Positions 11,801 to 23,517 of a stretch of 64,000 nucleotides of DNA are shown here, in pieces. Made by a program: the position numbers and the translations under genes. Source of the stretch: Oxyruncus cristatus (lineage: Eukaryota > Chordata > Aves > Passeriformes > Cotingidae); the NCBI GenBank assembly GCA_013399855.1, contig VXAY01002071.1, positions 28,717 to 92,716 of the forward strand, written 5' to 3'. The notes beneath the pieces were generated by a model. The model had not been told where the DNA came from and made no database searches. It saw nothing but the letters and a program-made list of their open reading frames with translations. How positions within the stretch are numbered: position 1 is the first letter of the stretch; each line of letters opens with the position of its first letter.

Positions 11801-13907
11801 GCACCTGTTGCTGATTTTTCTTAAAGCTTTTGGGGGGTTTATTTACGAAGATGAGTCCTTCTCGGCGTCCATGTTGCTGGAATAGCATTTTCTTTAGTTT
11901 GGGCAGTCTCATCACTGCTTGGAAACAAACACTCCACTAACAAATACTTATACATTTGTTAGTGGAGTGTTTGTTTAAAATTTTTTTTAAAAGGTAGAAT
12001 TAGAAATACTGATGTGGCTCTTGGCAGATCAGCTATAGCCTATTCCCAATGTCAAAGTGGTATCTAAATGTTCTATAGTTTTTTCTCTTGCCTGGTGAAC
12101 TTGCTATGTCAGTTCCAGCTCTAACTTTTTCAGGGAAAGATTGCACGTTTGCTCAAATCTAACAGAAATTCAGTGTAGAGCTTTTCCAAATTGAATGCAC
12201 TATTCTAGAAGCCTTTATAAAAAGTGATCTATGTGTAACAAAGCATCCCAAGCTGATACTAAGACCTTTGAAAACCAAGTTTTGAGAACAGTGGTTTTTT
12301 ACATGTGCTTTTGGGCGCTGCTGTGTACAACATATTAAATGTTGTTAAGTTTTAGCAAAAAGCAGTTTTCTGTGAAGGGCTACTAGTTCTGTAGATTTAG
12401 AAAATACCGGGCCAATCTATCATTAAAATTGTCTATGGTAGGTGCCTGTATTTCAAGCAGAAGTTTGGGAAAGATTTGGCTCATGTCTTGACAGGAAGCC
12501 TTGCTGTGCACCCCAGCCTTAGTGCAGAGATGTGCCTGGATGTGGCTTTCAGATGCTGCCTTTTGTTATACTTTTGTCCCCTGGATTTAATCAACTCTTA
12601 GAACTCAGTTGCTTGTGAAGGTAGTTGGGCAAATTTCAGTCACTGTAGCTGTGATTAGCTAATGTTAGAGGACAGCTGGCCTTTGCTAGATGTTGCATAT
12701 ACTTGGAGCTGATGATTCACTGGCTATTGCAATGTTTTATTTTGATGCAAGTGTCTTCTGTGAGTTGTTCTGAGAGACAGCTATAGGCTAGTGCTTATAC
12801 CATAATTTCTTCTGCTGGATACTACTTTAGGAAAAGTTAATTTTTTTCTTTTTCATAATGCGGAGCACCATCTGGATTGATATGAAATGCAATCTGGAAA
12901 GCTGTACAGAGAGGGATATAATTTATAATTTTTTTTTTTAAAAAAAAAAAGGAGTTAGCAACAGAGTTGCGATTTTGGATTTCTTGCTACAGACCATGCC
13001 CTGAATTTGGTAGTTCCAGAACATCCAGTGGCTTGGAGCCAAGGCCCTTTGTGGCTGAACCCCAAAGGCTCACCAGAACGGAGCAGTAAAAAGGAATTTT
13101 AATTTGGGCCAGCCATGAATGCAAAATTGTGGGCTCTGTCATTAGTGTACACATGTGGCACAGGGAGGGCTGCTGAAATCATCTGTCTCATTACCCTCGG
13201 GGCTGTGTATGTGGCTTGTTAGCCACAGTGTACTTTGCCAGGATGAGCTGTACCCAATGCTCTGCCTTGTGAATAATGAAGCATATGATGGCTAAAATTC
13301 TTACGTGTTTGAGCCTGCATATGATCACTTGGTGTGATAAATTGGGGATTGCATCCTCCTTGTGTACCGGAGCTGAGAAAACCACAATTTCAACTGTCAG
13401 TGGAGCTTATTGTTTGTACAGATATGGGTAATGAATATGTGTGGGAATTCTTTCAAGGTAATTTATTTCAAATAAGGAAAACTTCCATTTTGAGCTTTAC
13501 ATTTTGTCCCGTTCTGTTTGTTTCATATGCAAGGCATGACATGTTTGGAACTAATTCTTGGGGTCAGGGAACAAACAATTTTTTAACCTAAATCAATTTG
13601 CCAACCACTACGTATGTGCTAATGTGTTTTTTATATTTGAGATGAATAATGTTTAAAGAACAAGAAGAGTACCTTTCCTGGAGTTTTCTGTCCGTGAGTT
13701 TTGAGCTTGTGGTGTACGGGATGGGTCTAAAATAGACAAATATATTAACATCTGCATGTCAATAAAAACCTTGTATAGGTCAATGGCATAACACAGAGTA
13801 TTCACAGAATGGGAAATTAAGTGCCCAGTAATAATAGCATGATGAGAACTTACTGGAATAGCAAAAGCTGATCCTACAAGACAAATGAAGAGAGCTACAG
13901 CCTTCAT
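2846..13907 (-). CDS. SPARCL1: SPARC-like protein 1 (hevin), complete coding region in ten exons
   Basis: Coding exons in transcript order: 13907-13854, 13726-13673, 11007-9829, 9144-9075, 8431-8313, 7697-7577, 6731-6595, 5418-5270, 4353-4205, 2874-2846. They join in frame (2061 nt, 686 residues plus TGA), every junction is GT-AG and all phases match. Seen: signal peptide 1-18; acidic Glu/Asp/Ser-rich region about 37-450; Cys-rich follistatin-like domain about 454-535; EC domain to the end, with the [10 protein letters not shown] motif, a SPARC-type variant first EF-hand, and a canonical EF-hand loop D657-E668. The C-terminus is EDINENLLF. Known for the family: a secreted matricellular glycoprotein that binds calcium and collagen, with roles in adhesion and synapse formation. 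It is regarded as the closest relative of the ancestor of the SIBLING genes that follow on the opposite strand. The noncoding first exon and promoter, upstream of 13918, were not found. Confidence 0.95.
4205..4353 (-). CDS. SPARCL1: SPARCL1 exon 10, EF-hand pair
   Basis: 149 nt encoding [20 protein letters not shown] and then a canonical EF-hand loop ([12 protein letters not shown]) followed by WCHCFGIKE. Calcium ligands D657, D659, D661 and E668 are present, as are the cysteines expected to bracket the loop. Phase 2 in, phase 1 out (GTAAAC). Confidence 0.96.
5270..5418 (-). CDS. SPARCL1: SPARCL1 exon 9, EC domain collagen-binding part
   Basis: 149 nt encoding [20 protein letters not shown], then [20 protein letters not shown] and QHPVD. 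The YPVHWQF motif and the start of the variant first EF-hand are diagnostic of SPARC/SPARCL1. Ends in phase 2 at GTAAAA. Confidence 0.96.
6595..6731 (-). CDS. SPARCL1: SPARCL1 exon 8, start of EC domain
   Basis: 137 nt. The split codon gives [20 protein letters not shown] and then [26 protein letters not shown]. This is the first helix of the SPARC-family extracellular calcium-binding domain; [10 protein letters not shown] is nearly invariant in the family. Phase 1 in, phase 0 out. Confidence 0.96.
7577..7697 (-). CDS. SPARCL1: SPARCL1 exon 7, second half of follistatin-like domain
   Basis: 121 nt beginning [20 protein letters not shown] and ending [10 protein letters not shown]. This is the Kazal-like part of the follistatin domain, closely similar to the SPARC consensus. 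It contains the sequon NRT. Ends in phase 1 at GTAAGG. Confidence 0.95.
8313..8431 (-). CDS. SPARCL1: SPARCL1 exon 6, first half of follistatin-like domain
   Basis: Encodes (D)[19 protein letters not shown] and on to [17 protein letters not shown]. The Cys spacing and the CQDP motif are those of the SPARC-family follistatin module. Phase 1 in, phase 0 out (donor GTAAGT). Confidence 0.95.
9075..9144 (-). CDS. SPARCL1: SPARCL1 exon 5, short linker before the follistatin domain
   Basis: 70 nt encoding [23 protein letters not shown] plus the first base of an Asp codon. It follows a pyrimidine-rich tract ending in CAG and is followed by GTAAGC. It enters in phase 0 and leaves in phase 1, exactly what is needed to join exon 4 to the Asp-Pro-Cys start of exon 6; direct splicing of exon 4 to exon 6 would shift the frame. 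One N-glycosylation sequon (NRT). Assigned from splice logic rather than strong family similarity, because this linker varies between species. Confidence 0.75.
9829..11007 (-). CDS. SPARCL1: SPARCL1 exon 4, large acidic exon
   Basis: 1179 nt, residues 37-429, open throughout, phase 0 at both ends, donor GTAAAC. The protein is dominated by Glu, Asp, Ser, Gln and Lys, with acidic clusters such as [19 protein letters not shown]. Such Ser/Asp/Glu stretches are expected to be phosphorylated and to bind calcium weakly. The acceptor is inferred at the GAG following a run of T on the minus strand. That tract is interrupted by an assembly gap about 30 bp upstream, so the 5' boundary depends on unfinished sequence. 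The first codons ([20 protein letters not shown]) remain open up to the tract. Confidence 0.93.
11038..11066. other. Assembly gap (29 N) in a poly(A)/GA tract
   Basis: An A run of 24 (11011-11034) followed by GAG, 29 N and then an AAAG/GA repeat. On the minus strand this is the pyrimidine tract preceding SPARCL1 exon 4. The gap is probably a sequencing failure in a homopolymer/microsatellite. Confidence 0.95.
11294..11340. repeat. 15-bp tandem duplication followed by a small hairpin
   Basis: GCTGCAGTAATTATC occurs twice in perfect tandem (11294-11323). The adjacent CTCTCAC (11323-11329) and GTGAGAG (11334-11340) form a 7-bp stem with a 4-nt loop. Local duplication inside SPARCL1 intron 3; no function inferred. 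Confidence 0.8.
11923..11976. repeat. Perfect 23-bp inverted repeat with 8-nt loop
   Basis: The arm at 11923-11945 is the exact reverse complement of 11954-11976, separated by ACTTATAC. The pairing stops abruptly at both ends. It lies in SPARCL1 intron 3, with no flanking transposon ends recognised. Confidence 0.95.
13673..13726 (-). CDS. SPARCL1: SPARCL1 exon 3, short linker exon
   Basis: 54 nt encoding residues 19-36, [18 protein letters not shown]. Flanked by TTTTAG and GTAC, with phase 0 on both sides. A short basic/His-rich segment directly after the signal peptide, in the same position as the short second coding exon of the SIBLING genes. Confidence 0.88.
13854..13907 (-). CDS. SPARCL1: SPARCL1 exon 2, signal peptide
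   Basis: Encodes residues 1-18, [18 protein letters not shown], a classical secretion signal. The exon continues 11 nt into 5'UTR, to an AG acceptor whose complement is at 13919-13920. The donor is GTAAGT and the phase is 0. No other in-frame ATG lies in the exon, so the start is well determined. Confidence 0.95.
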
Positions 13908-13918
13908 GCCTTTCAGAT

Positions 13919-16506
13919 CTTGTAGAGGACAATAGTTAATGGAACAGTGGTAGGGTTTAGAGGTTTCCTTTCTGCAAGCAACATGAAAAGAAAAAAAAGT
14001 TAGGATTTGGGTATAATGGTCTAGAAATGACTGATGGAAGCAATATAGTGCCCTCTGAACTCAAGTGTTAGACCAGCTTAACTAGAGGCCACTTTAGTCT
14101 TAGTTCTTTTACAGGACTTAAGCTGTAGCTGTGCTCACAAACTCTGGTGGCATTACTGGAAGGCAGAGTTATGAATGTATATAGGTTCAGCCCTGTAAAT
14201 ATTTATCCACTCCTCTGAGATACTACTTTGTGAAATACGTCTCTTTTTTCTGTAATTCCGAGACTGTGCTTGTTTGTGGCATCTCTATGGCTAAGGTGTC
14301 ACCTGGCTGCTCCCCTCTGTGCCTGCAGCAGGAAGAATTGACTGGTGAAGTTCTGCTCACCAGGTCTCAAAGCTCAGAAGTGCTGTCCAGCCTGTTTGAC
14401 AAAGAGGTGCAGTCCTGCTTTGGTTATCTCAAACCCAACTGTGCTGCACAGTGGTGTGTGTGGCAGAAGAACATGCAGTGCATTAGGAATTTCTTCAGTC
14501 TGTGCTTATATCCTCATGTGAGTGAAAGATAGGCAACTTGTTTTTTTCCTTGCATGTCACCACCAAATTTTCTCACTTCTGCAGAGCACATGAACTGGAA
14601 GTGCCTATGGCTGTAGGTGTATCACTGGGAAAATAAAAAATCAAGTCATATTGTTTCTGTTTACCCTCCACTATTTTTTTTACTGTGTTGCTTTCTCATT
14701 CCTTTAAATTTCCCCATTTTTTTTGTTTTGTTTTGTTTGTTTGTTTTTGTTTTTTCTTTGCTTGGTTGTGTTTTTTTTTTAATTTCTTTGATACTATCCA
14801 GAATCAGAGGGATGCTTACTCCACTTCTGTTTCTGCTCTCATGCTAGTGTCTGTTGTTTCTTGGGAATTGTCATCTGAAGAGTACACTTCAGAAGATTCC
14901 TGTGTTATACACTATTTAATGTCAATATCTTCTAATTAATGAAGACCAAAATACTCATTAATGGGGCATATCTAGTATGCAAAGCATTTTTCTTGCAGTA
15001 AGCTCATTTAGTCTCCAAATTATCTCTTAACTAATTATCTATTCTCTCTTTGGCGTTCGCGGTTAGTTGTTTAGGATGTTTTCAGAGGGAAAGGCAGAAT
15101 ACAACAAAAGCCATTAATGAGCATATGCAAAATGCCTCACTGGGCTGTGTATGGGCAGTCAGTTCAGATCAAGGCAAGTGTTGTTAGACTGAGGGTTATG
15201 CAGGCAATTTGCCAGAAACACAGGGAAATAATCTGATTTCATGTATAGCCCTTAAAAACTGCACACTGTGCTTTTTGAAGGCCTGGCAAGTGACTGAGGA
15301 AAGAAGTATTTGAATTTCAGGTAGGCTTGATTCTTACTTCTTTCTGTTCCTGGTCAGCAACACATCTCTGGGCATGTCACTTAACTAAGTTCCTTCTTCT
15401 AAAATTCTCATTTGTCATATTTGGTAAACTAGTTTGAGAGGTATAAATGAAAAGCTCTGCATGTTGAATTTTATTTATAGCTGCAGTTTCCTAATTTGGT
15501 TTATGCCACTGTCTGTAAAAGTTGCCTTTACCACCTTTGTCCAAATAATGAAAAAGTAGTTGGAATAAATCTGAGTTGAGGTGGCAGGACAGAGCTTTTG
15601 CATTTCTTCCTATTAGTAACAAGCCCACAGTGGTGGGAAGGAAACTCATAAGTCTTGAACTATCAGGGGAGCCTGACCACACTGAACGGAGGGGGATCAT
15701 AGTCTAGTTGAGCATCTTCTTTTTTTCTAGTCACAATAGTCCAAATGAGTTGCAAGGATTTATAATACATCCTTCAGTAGGATAATCTCTTCCAAACATT
15801 AAGTAGCATTGCCAGTGTTAATTCATGGGTTTTGCTTGTTTGACTGGGGCAGCAATACCAACTCCTATGCAATAAGGGTCCCCTCCCATTGTTTTCAGAG
15901 CAATGAGTTTGGGGGTTTGGATGGTACCTTGTGGGTGGACCCAACTGAAAAAACCTGCAAGGAGCTCTTCCTGCAAGCCCTACAGCCCAAGGCTGCAGCT
16001 CATGGCTATCAATGGTCGGCAATGGGATTTTTATACGTGCTCATTTAGTCTCTCAGTGCTAGAAAGGAAAAGTATTTTTTGCGGAAGTGATGGAATAGCC
16101 AGCTTGAGCAGGTGCAGAAATGGGAAAGCTCTTGTAGGTGGTATGTAATATCTGGCAATTAAGGTGATGGTGATGAAAGAAATTAAACATTAGCTAATTG
16201 TCATATGATCAAAGGGTCCGCATTGTCACTTTTTTTTTTTAACACTGAAATCTAAGTGGGAGGACACTTAATTCTTGCTTTAATTTCCAATTTTTTCCTA
16301 GAGAATATCTAAAAAAAAGCTTTTGTAATATACAAGTTTAATAGAAGTGTCAGTAAAGAACAATTACACAAGAAGCTATTTTTAAAAGCAAGGAGACATC
16401 TCCCTGGAGAAATGAAGTCATTATTCAAAAAATAATTTTTGACCAGAAAATGAGGAATTTAACAATACTTCAGCTTTGGGGTATTGAATAAGCAATGCTA
16501 ACTAGG
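13919..16506. other. SPARCL1 upstream region / first intron, no gene recognised
   Basis: Lies 5' of the SPARCL1 signal-peptide exon, so it should include intron 1 and perhaps the noncoding exon 1 and promoter. No convincing exon 1 donor or core promoter could be picked. The T-rich low-complexity stretches near 14.7 kb are unremarkable. Confidence 0.5.
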
Positions 16507-17490
16507 TGTGCTGTGTTTGCATGGCAAGGTTTTGGTAGCAGTGGCTCCAGGGATGTCCTCTGTGAGAAGCCTCCATGTCCAACAGAGCCAGCGCTCCTAG
16601 ACAAGACACACCGCTGGCCAAGGCTGAGCCCATCAGCGACAGCGGTTGAACCTCTGGGGTAATGTATTTAACAACAGGGTGTTAAAAACACAGGGCAGCT
16701 TTAGCTGGAGAGAGGACTGGGAATATGTGAGAGAAACAGCCCCGCAGACACCAAGGTCAGTGCAGAAGGAGGGGGAGGAGGTGCTCCAGGCACTGGACCA
16801 CAGATTCCCCGTGGTGAAGGCCACGGTGAGGCAGCTGTGCCCCTGCAGCCCATGGAGGTCCACGGGGGAGCAGAGATCCACCTGCAGCCCTTGGAGGAGC
16901 CACGCTGGAGCAGGTGGATGCCCAAAGGAGGCTGTTACCCTGCTGGAGCAGGCTCCTGGTAGGACCTGTGGAGAGAGGAGCCCACACTGGAGCAGATTTT
17001 CTGGCAGGACTTGTGACCTCACGGAAGGGACTCACATTCACGAGGAACTGCAGCCTGTGAGAAGGACTCACGTTGGACAAGGCCATGTTGGACTGTCCCT
17101 TGTGGGAGGGACCCCACGCTTGAGCAGGGGAAGAGTATGAGGAGTCCTCCTCCTGAGGAGGAAGAAGCAGCAGAGAAACGTGTCATGAACTGACTAGAAC
17201 TCCTGTTCCCTGTCTCCCTGTGCCGCTGGGGAATTGGGAACAAAGTTAAGCCCAGGAAGGAGGGAGGAGTGTGTGTGTGGGGGAGAATATCTTTTAGGAT
17301 TTGGGTTTATTTCTCGCTGATTTGATTGGTAATAAATTGAATTAATTTCCTCAAGTTAGTTTTGTGTGTGACTCTAATTGGTGAAAGATTTCTCCCTGTC
17401 CTTATTCTGACCTACGAGACTTTCCTTATATTTTCTCTCTCCTGTCCAGCTAAGGAAGGGTGTGATAGAGCAGCTTTGGTGGGCAGCTGG
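16507..17490 (+). mobile_element. Solo LTR of an avian endogenous retrovirus (ERVL-like), 3' end decayed
   Basis: Starts with TGTGCTGTGTTTGC and contains internal GC-rich units repeating the pattern 'ctgcagccc…tggagg' and 'cccac…ctggagcag'. It has a late AATAAA at 17331-17336 just after TTGATTGGT, then a U5-like pyrimidine-rich segment (CCTTATATTTTCTCTCC). The organisation matches an LTR family seen widely in bird genomes. The terminal CA and a target-site duplication are not recognisable, so the 3' boundary is approximate. No gag/pol/env sequence is attached; the ORFs inside are chance. Class assignment is from memory of the family. Confidence 0.72.
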
Positions 17491-20400
17491 TTTTGTTTCT
17501 GATTCAGCATTGTTGTCAGCCACTGAAAAAGCAAAACTCATGTGACTGCAACGTAGCAGGTTCTCTTGTTTTTGAAGGGCTACTCAGAAGTGATTAACTT
17601 GCAGAGGCTGCGGCTGGAAATGACAAATGCCTCATGTTTAACAAAAGAAATCATGAAGACTGACCTACTTCCAGCTCTAACAATGGCAGAAAACCCTGCA
17701 TAGGCTGTTGTCCTGAGATCTGACTCTAGAAGATGAAGTTGCCCAATCTGCTGTCAGCACTGATGAGCATGGATGTTGTCCAGCATTAGAAGCAACACCT
17801 GGAGTACAATGGTTCAACTTTGGAATTTAGTTTCTGACTGTGTAGAATGGATATGAATGCTCATTTCATGAGGCTGAGCTTTTGTGAAACCTTGAGTGAG
17901 GCGAAATGCTGTTTTAAGACGCTGTGATTTTCATCATTATTAAAACTATAGAGAAGTTTCAAAATTGAGCTTTCATTCCTATATCCCCAAAGTATAATTG
18001 AGAAAGCATGCAATGTGATTTTTTTTTTGTTTTTTTTGAAATCACCACACTGAAACTTTTTTGGACTGCAATAGAATTGAATGTCTTATTATTGTAAAAA
18101 GTCTCAGCTTGGTGCAACGTCAAGCTTGTTAGCACAAAATGCTGTTGCCCACATCCTCACTGATAAATGCTGTTTCAGTCCTAGTATCCCGGTGTTGATC
18201 ACAGCATTAATTGTCTGAGTGGATGGAGTTTTGTGTACAAGAATCTGTGTACAAGGGGATAAGCATCAGTGGGGAGAGGGAGAATTCTCTGTGCAATATC
18301 TGTTCTTTCTATAACAAAAATGTACATGTGATACTATTAAATTGCAACTGGTACAGCACATTCCTGTGTCTAGGTCTGTTTCAAAAGCCCTCGTGACAGC
18401 GTGTGTGCATACCTCTTACATACACGTATAAGCTGGTTCATGTGTGTACACACATCAAATTAAAAGGCAGAGTTTGAGGCAGATATCTGGCCTGAGTAAA
18501 AGAGGCAATTGGAAGAAAATAAATACCAGAGCATTAAATATTCTACTCATTCTGTACCAATAAACGGCTGCTAATGAGCATTGATCCCTCTGATGCTCCC
18601 AGTTTTACAGCTGCAAAAGCCATTAGGTGTAAGTCCTTGATGGCTGAAGGCAAAAAAAAAAAAAAAAAAACGACGAAAAACCTCCACAGAATGACTNAAA
18701 AAAAAAAAAACAAACCAAGTTTTTCAGGACATGTTAAAACAACTTTTAGATAAACCGTTCACATTAACTTAATGCTCTTGTTTGATGTCTTACACTTCCC
18801 TCCTCCCATTTGATTTTATTACTTGTTGAGGTCTGGGGCTTTAGAGTTCTGGGTTGTTTTGGGTTTTTTTTTCCAGAGTTCTGCGTAGTTTAAGACCAGA
18901 TCAAATGAAAATGAGCTACTTTGATTTAATTTGAGAAGGGTCAAAATGAGAATTAATTAGTAGCCAGAATTATCACTATATCAGTTGGTGAATTTTGTCA
19001 TCTCCCAGAATCTGCATTTCTTTCATGGACTACATTTGCTACATGTTTTCACTAAATCTACCAACACATTTTTGAAAGGTTCCTCCAAGACCAGCCACAG
19101 TTTCTATCCCTCCTCCCCAGTATGGGAAAAGAAGCGTGAATCTATTTCTTTGCCTTGTGTGTTGTTCCTAAATGGATATTTCAGGAGATTGTGCCAAGCA
19201 TTGGGAAATTAGGTCGCACTGTGGCTTTCAGCTGCAAGACTGTATGCTCCTGAAAGAGGTATGAATTTTGCCTGACTCTTGGTGGCCACCACATAATGCT
19301 TTATTGCTTTGCAGGGTCACTGGAAAAATAATTGTTCCAGCAGTAAGATAAAGGTCTTCCTCAACACAATAACTATGCAGTGTTTTCTCTTTCAAAGAAC
19401 ATCTATTTCTGTTCTAGACAGTCTGAAAAGAGTTATCCTTAAAACAGATGATACTGTATGAGAGCTTCAGCTATTTCATGGTAAGTGGGAAAAAAAACTG
19501 CAGAGGGTTAGGTATTCTAAGGCTTTAACTAAAAATAAAGAAGAAACAGTACCATAGCAATAGAAGAGGTGCTCCTTCTTGGCTAGCCACTGATGAACTG
19601 GAAATCCTTGAGCCTTGCAGAATGCTGCTGCTTTTCCTGAGAAGTGTTTTGGTGTCTGAAAGGGCCCCTCTGAGCAAGTGTGTTGTTCTGTAAGCTCCAA
19701 TGAGGGAAGATGATACTGTGTGGGTCTTGGTGAAACAAGGAATCCTAGGCTTCCATGGGATGAGGCGGCGTGTTGGGGCAAAGGTGGGGGGGTGGGTAAC
19801 GGGCTGGTGTAATTCTGCTGAATTAATTGAATCAGAAAGACCATTCAGTGTTCACAGGCTCTGGGCCAGTGGAGCTCAGCCATTGTGTGGGAAGGACATA
19901 TTTAGTCTTTAGCGGGGAGGGGAGCCAAGGGGAGCGGCTGTGACAGTTTCTGCCACATCAGCTGGCCGCAGAAGAGCTGAACTAAGGGATCGTCTGGGGC
20001 AGTCACCCTGTGGCCCTGGGGGACAGTAAGGCACAGGGGATGCCCAGTCCCTGTTGAACTTCTCAGTGTTGCTTCAGAATACTGTACATGATGCGTGTAA
20101 GCCTGTAAAAAGGAAGAATCCCTAAATTAAAAAAATGTAAAAACCAGCATCGGCTGGAGAATCTTGCACAACTCTCAGGATTTCGCTGATTTGAAGCTGT
20201 TGCCATGGCTGTGCTGCCTGTCTGCCATAGCAACGGTACAGAGCAAGCTGGTGAAAAGTGTGAAAGCCTCTACCAGTGGTGCCTGCCTGCAGCAGAGGCT
20301 TCTCGTTTTGCAAAGCTTAATGAGTTCAATCTTTCTCTTTGTTTTCTCATTCCATTATTCCATAGAACGCACCACCTGAACTGGAATACTCTCCGGGAGA

Positions 20401-23400
20401 TTGTCAGATCAGAAATAGTGAAGCAGATGCACCAGGGTAAGAATAGAGGCCCTTCCAGTGCTGTATGGAGTGAAGTCAGCAGGTCTGGCCTCAAATTTCC
20501 CATTCTGCCAACATCATGTCTTGCTAAGGAGGATGCTTTCCATATTATGTTGACATGACTGGAAGAGAGGTTGAAGTAAAGTGCAATAAAGCATGTGATT
20601 GGTAAGAACTGTAAAGTAAATGCTGAAAATTCGATCACTTTGGATAAAGTTTTAGCATGTGGTTTTGTAGAATTACAGTTTGACTGGCTTCTGCTCTGTG
20701 CATCCAAAAAGGTAACAGACACTGAGGACACGATTAGACGAGATACAGTGAGAAATGTACAAAAATTGACCATGTTTTATGCGGGCAACTGTGAAGATCA
20801 CAGTTAATTAGAAAAAAGAGGCTGAAATCACAGCTGAGCCATCTCTCTGTAGACCAAGCAGGGGAAAAAAAAAAAACAAACACAACAAACCTTTGACAAA
20901 ACCCCATGAGAAATTCTTTAAATCCCTTCCTCTTTTATCTCTGCTTCTTTGCCTGGAAACTAATTCATGCCTATTGGAGTTGAAATTCTGCTGGTCTGTC
21001 AGCCAGTCGGTGTCTGAAAGGAGTGGGGGTATTTCAGAACTTCACATTTGTTTTTTCTTTTGTTGTGCATGCAGAAAAGATGATTTGTTTTATCTATTCA
21101 AAACTTTGTTGTGTGCTGTGTTGTACCATCAGATTATCTTTATCGGGGGATCAAAGATAAGTGGTTTTCCTGTGGTTTTTAAATATTCCAGATATGGATG
21201 GACTCTCAGCTACTAGAAGTTACCCATGTGGCTTCCCAGAAAATAGGACAAATACACCAATGTTAGTCTTATGCTAGCTAAGTATCAACTATTTTTCTCT
21301 TAAGATTTTCAGATAATGGCTATTAACATTGCCTTCAAATTGTTAATTCAAAAAGTGCCAGACTCTGAAGAACTGTGCAGAAACTTGAAGCTGAAATTTG
21401 TAGGAATCTCAAGGTTATTATTGGAAAACTGTATGTGATTTGTAGGCTTTGCCTGTTTCTGTGTTTAAACAGCTTTCTTGGGACTTACAAGGTGATGGGG
21501 AGGAAATGTTTTCTTTTTGAGGATGCTGAAAGATTATATCTGGTTTATCAGAGCTGTTAAATACTTGCAAAATGTTTCATTAAATCAAATTTTCTGGTTT
21601 TGTGCTTGATTACAAAATGCTTCGGCTGAGAAAAGATCTCTGGTTGTTTTCCAAGTGTGATCAGGAGGCCTGAGCTTGTCTAGGAGCCATCAGTACCAGT
21701 GCTACAGTCCTTAGCCAGTCCCACTGTGTCAGGCAGGGTGCTTTTTGGAAACCCTTTCACTGATGGATTAGTAGTTCTCACACCAGAAAGTGGTGTGGTA
21801 CCATCCTGCTAAAGTGTGGAAGCCAAGCAGTTGCTGTGCTGGAAAGCTGCAACCTAGAAATTATTGTTGTGACTCATTAGAGGATTTCATTTGGAAACAG
21901 GATAATTGTATCCTGTCCCCACCTCTCTTTCACTTGGGAGCATGAGCGTGTTTTACAGCTAGGTGACCTTTTAGTGAAGTGTATGGCTGCATCAGTTTTG
22001 GCTCAGCAATAGAAGGGCATGAATTTATTTAATAGCAGTATTACCCCAGAGTTCCTGATATCCTGGCTTGATCTTTGCTTTGGTTTCCATTTGTATTTCA
22101 GTGCTGTGCTTGTAGCCTGTGTGCTGGATCCGAAAATGGGGGACACGTCTCAGCAACCACGTCAGTGGAGAGACACTTCCTTATTTCTGTAGGCTTTGGA
22201 CTGAAGCCCCATTTAATTAGTTAAGACCAGATATTTCCCAAATCGCCTGATCCATGCCTGGCCCTCAGACAGCAGTGAACACGTAGCCTCCATCAACATG
22301 CACTGATAGATCACTGCAGCTGCATCATCGGGGGGTCCCATTTTGATTGCTGTGCTGTGCAATTATTGATGCACCTCTCATGGAAGGCCCAGTTTAATTT
22401 CAGACTTTGGCTCTTTAACTGCAGCCTACACTATTACGATGAAGTCATGCATTATCCGGCAGCATAATGCAGGGAAAATTGGACATGTGGGGTTCTCCTT
22501 AAGAGTAATTTTTGGCACAATGAGTGCTCACTGGTGAAAACTACCTGCTGGTCTCCAGTAAGTCTAACCTGCAGTGAGGAGCACAGCTGTTGGAAGGAAA
22601 AAAAAATACATGAAGAAGAGAGTTAAAAGGAGAATATGCAGCAAACAGTAAAGGGGAAAAAAAAAAAAAAGGAAGAAAGAAGACAGATGAGCACCGGGAG
22701 GTGAAATAGTTTGTTTTTTCTGTGCCTCACTGTGACAGCTGCTGAACAGGCACTCTAAACAAAGGAAGAAGAGCATAAGCTCCGAGAATTTTCCATTACA
22801 TTTATTAATATGCCTACCTTTCATTGTGTTCTCTTAGCAGAAAAGATCTGGGGGTATGATTGACTGTGGGGCAGACAGAGTTAGACTGAAAAGGTGTTTG
22901 TTTTTATTGGAGCTGTCTGCACATCTGCATGCTCAGTCCAGCCAGCAGCGTTCAGGTCTCTGCCCACAAGAGAGTGGTGTTGAGCCATCCACCTCCAGAC
23001 CACGTACCAGGGTTCAATTTACAGGTTTTTAAAAGGTACTTTAAATTTTAACCTCAGTGCTAGTTCTGATTTACAAATAAAGTTCGACTTTTCCATCAAA
23101 TACGCTTTACCCCAAATTCAAAAAATGCGAACAAGTTGTAACTCAAGTGGGGGTTTTTAGAGTAGATAAAAAACTGTGCATGTACACTGGATATTATATC
23201 AATGGTATAGTACCTAGCTTATGTGTCCATACTTTTTCTCTTTTTACTTGAGTGGGGAAAAAACAAGAACTACAAAACAACAGACAGGCATGAAACAGTT
23301 TGATTGAAGTCTGACTGAATCCAGGGCTGACCATGCAGTGCTGATGTGCAAGAGCCTGGGTGTCCTGGGTTGTTGCAGACCACAGCCTGCCATGTGGTGT

Positions 23401-23517
23401 TGAGAGGGCTCTAAGCATATGTCTGCTTGCACGTTAATTAACAGCTGACTGGTAAATTTAGGGAAGTCTCTGTGTGACTTCCCTAACAAAAGGTGGATCT
23501 ACAGCCTTTCATGAGCC
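17491..23517. other. Intergenic DNA between SPARCL1 and DMP1, part 1
   Basis: No coding exon recognised on either strand. Short ORFs are present but have no family resemblance and no splice support. A-rich tracts flank a single N at 18697. Simple A/T-rich sequence predominates. Confidence 0.5.

Larger units (their letters stand above)
11008..13672 (-). other. SPARCL1: SPARCL1 intron 3
   Basis: Largest intron of the gene (2.7 kb). It contains an assembly gap, a two-copy 15-bp tandem repeat, a perfect inverted repeat and an A/T palindrome, listed separately. No exon-like segment was recognised inside it. Confidence 0.75.
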
